Below are positions 63,101 through 64,000 of a DNA stretch of 64,000 nucleotides, in pieces. How positions within the stretch are numbered: position 1 is the first letter of the stretch; every line of letters begins with the position of its first letter. The stretch comes from Plectrocnemia conspersa (Eukaryota > Arthropoda > Insecta > Trichoptera > Polycentropodidae), in NCBI GenBank assembly GCA_009617715.1, contig VTFK01000141.1:186001-250000 (forward strand), read 5' to 3'. The notes under the pieces were generated by a model. The model did no database searches. It was not told where the DNA came from and saw only the letters and a list, made by a program, of their open reading frames with translations. Both the position numbers and the translations under genes were made by a program.

Positions 63101-64000
63101 CTGTTTAACTTCCGTCTGTTTCCAAAGCTCTAAAAAATCCTTGGCAGCAAGTAATTTTCCTCAAATGAAGAGTGGCGGTAAACGGCTATTTTGAGGAAGC
63201 TTGAGAATTCGTTTCCAAGATGGGCACTGAAAAAATAAAAATACGTTTTTTCTGCAAAATTTTGAAATGACCCTATATTATATCTGATGAATATATATTT
63301 CATTTTTACAATTTTTTCTAAAATTTCCGTCATAATATAACAAATATTAACCTTGCTTTTTAAACAATTACTCTTCAATCGTATCAATAAGAAGCGCACA
63401 ATTGACATTAATGATAAAACAGATTTGGCGTCGTTGTTTAACAAGTTTAACCTTCCCAAATGGGACTATTCAATTAAGTAATATCGAGTGGGCTTCTTTG
63501 AGAAGGCAAATATAATTATAGAATCAGTTTTATCTTATGATTTATTATATAATATTTTATTCAAATTTCGATATTCTTGTATCTGATAAACGCAAATTTA
63601 AATCTGAAAATAGAAGATAAAATATTATATTTTAAATAGGGGGTGTTATCGGCACATCGAATCTAGGGTGTGAGTGGAATCGATATGAGGGGGAAGATAT
63701 TAAATTTCTCATTTGATTCTCATGCAGCAAAATCTAATATTATTAAATTATATTTGTGGTTAAAAGCGTTTATAGACATAGGTCGAGAGTGTGCCATTTC
63801 ATTTCTACACTTATGAAGCTTCTAGAAGCGTATGTTCTGTAAAGCTATATTGGTTTTCGTTGTAATACTGCTTTTGATTGTGAAACCAGAATAAAGGGAC
63901 AATTATCATTCAGCCTAACTAAAAATAACGTGTCATACGTTTTTTTCTAAGAATATGTTGATGCTTCCGTGTATCAAAAATTAGGAAAATTTGTAATATT

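Larger units (their letters stand above)
55631..64000. other. Intergenic, repeats only
   Basis: No host gene is recognisable to the end of the window. Frames at 56459-56683, 57193-57525, 58606-58926, 59213-59395 and 63130-63459 have no identifiable family and no exon context. A transposon-like edge CAGTGGTGCAGCTATGGGG (minus strand) ends at 57536. An inverted pair ccctaccacgc / gcggtagggc lies at about 62176-62248. Confidence 0.45.

Overview
This is eukaryotic nuclear DNA, almost certainly from an insect. Most of it is very AT-rich and non-coding. The genes are split by GT..AG introns, many DNA-transposon relics are present, and the two host genes have clear insect-type orthologues. I see no operons, CRISPR arrays, rRNA genes, canonical tRNA genes or viral genes. 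The order within insects cannot be settled from this window.

Two host genes, both on the minus strand, carry the window. The first (17.8-26.9 kb) is an orthologue of Drosophila upSET and vertebrate SETD5/KMT2E. It is a large chromatin regulator with one PHD finger followed by a degenerate SET domain. I could place 11 coding exons with consistent splice sites, giving about 2064 aa, starting in a strong CpG island at 26.4-27.5 kb. Two places in the model need a 1-nt frame correction: a G6 run in exon 2 and a tandem GTGAGTGT donor after exon 8. The second gene (35.5-40.5 kb) is the MAPK-interacting kinase MNK/Lk6, with four coding exons and exactly 611 codons plus stop. It has the MNK-specific DFD motif, both activation-loop Thr-Pro sites and the four-cysteine insert. 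It too begins in a CpG island. One gene product acts on chromatin and the other on eIF4E; I see no functional link, only neighbourhood and shared orientation.

The rest is accessory. At 2.2-5.8 kb a piggyBac element with intact terminal repeats and TTAA target duplication sits inside the last codons of an older mariner/Tc1-type transposase; removing it restores the host element's reading frame and stop codon. At 11.7-13.3 kb there is a hAT element (ZBED5-like transposase relic) with an exact 8-bp target duplication. A second hAT relic lies at 50.9-52.9 kb. Smaller items are a pogo-type MITE inside the Lk6 intron, several hairpin MITEs, tRNA-headed SINE-like repeats, several pairs of diverged dispersed repeats, and (AT)n runs.

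Three further GC/CpG-rich islands (10.5, 43.6-44.1 and 53.6-54.0 kb) have no recognisable coding gene. The last two carry the NRF1/Ewg-type palindrome GCGCATGCGC and could be promoters or distal first exons, possibly of Lk6. I found no convincing novel multi-gene system. The most unusual signals are the nested transposon, the two frame anomalies in upSET, the orphan CpG islands and a near-perfect 33-bp-arm palindrome at 31.26 kb.
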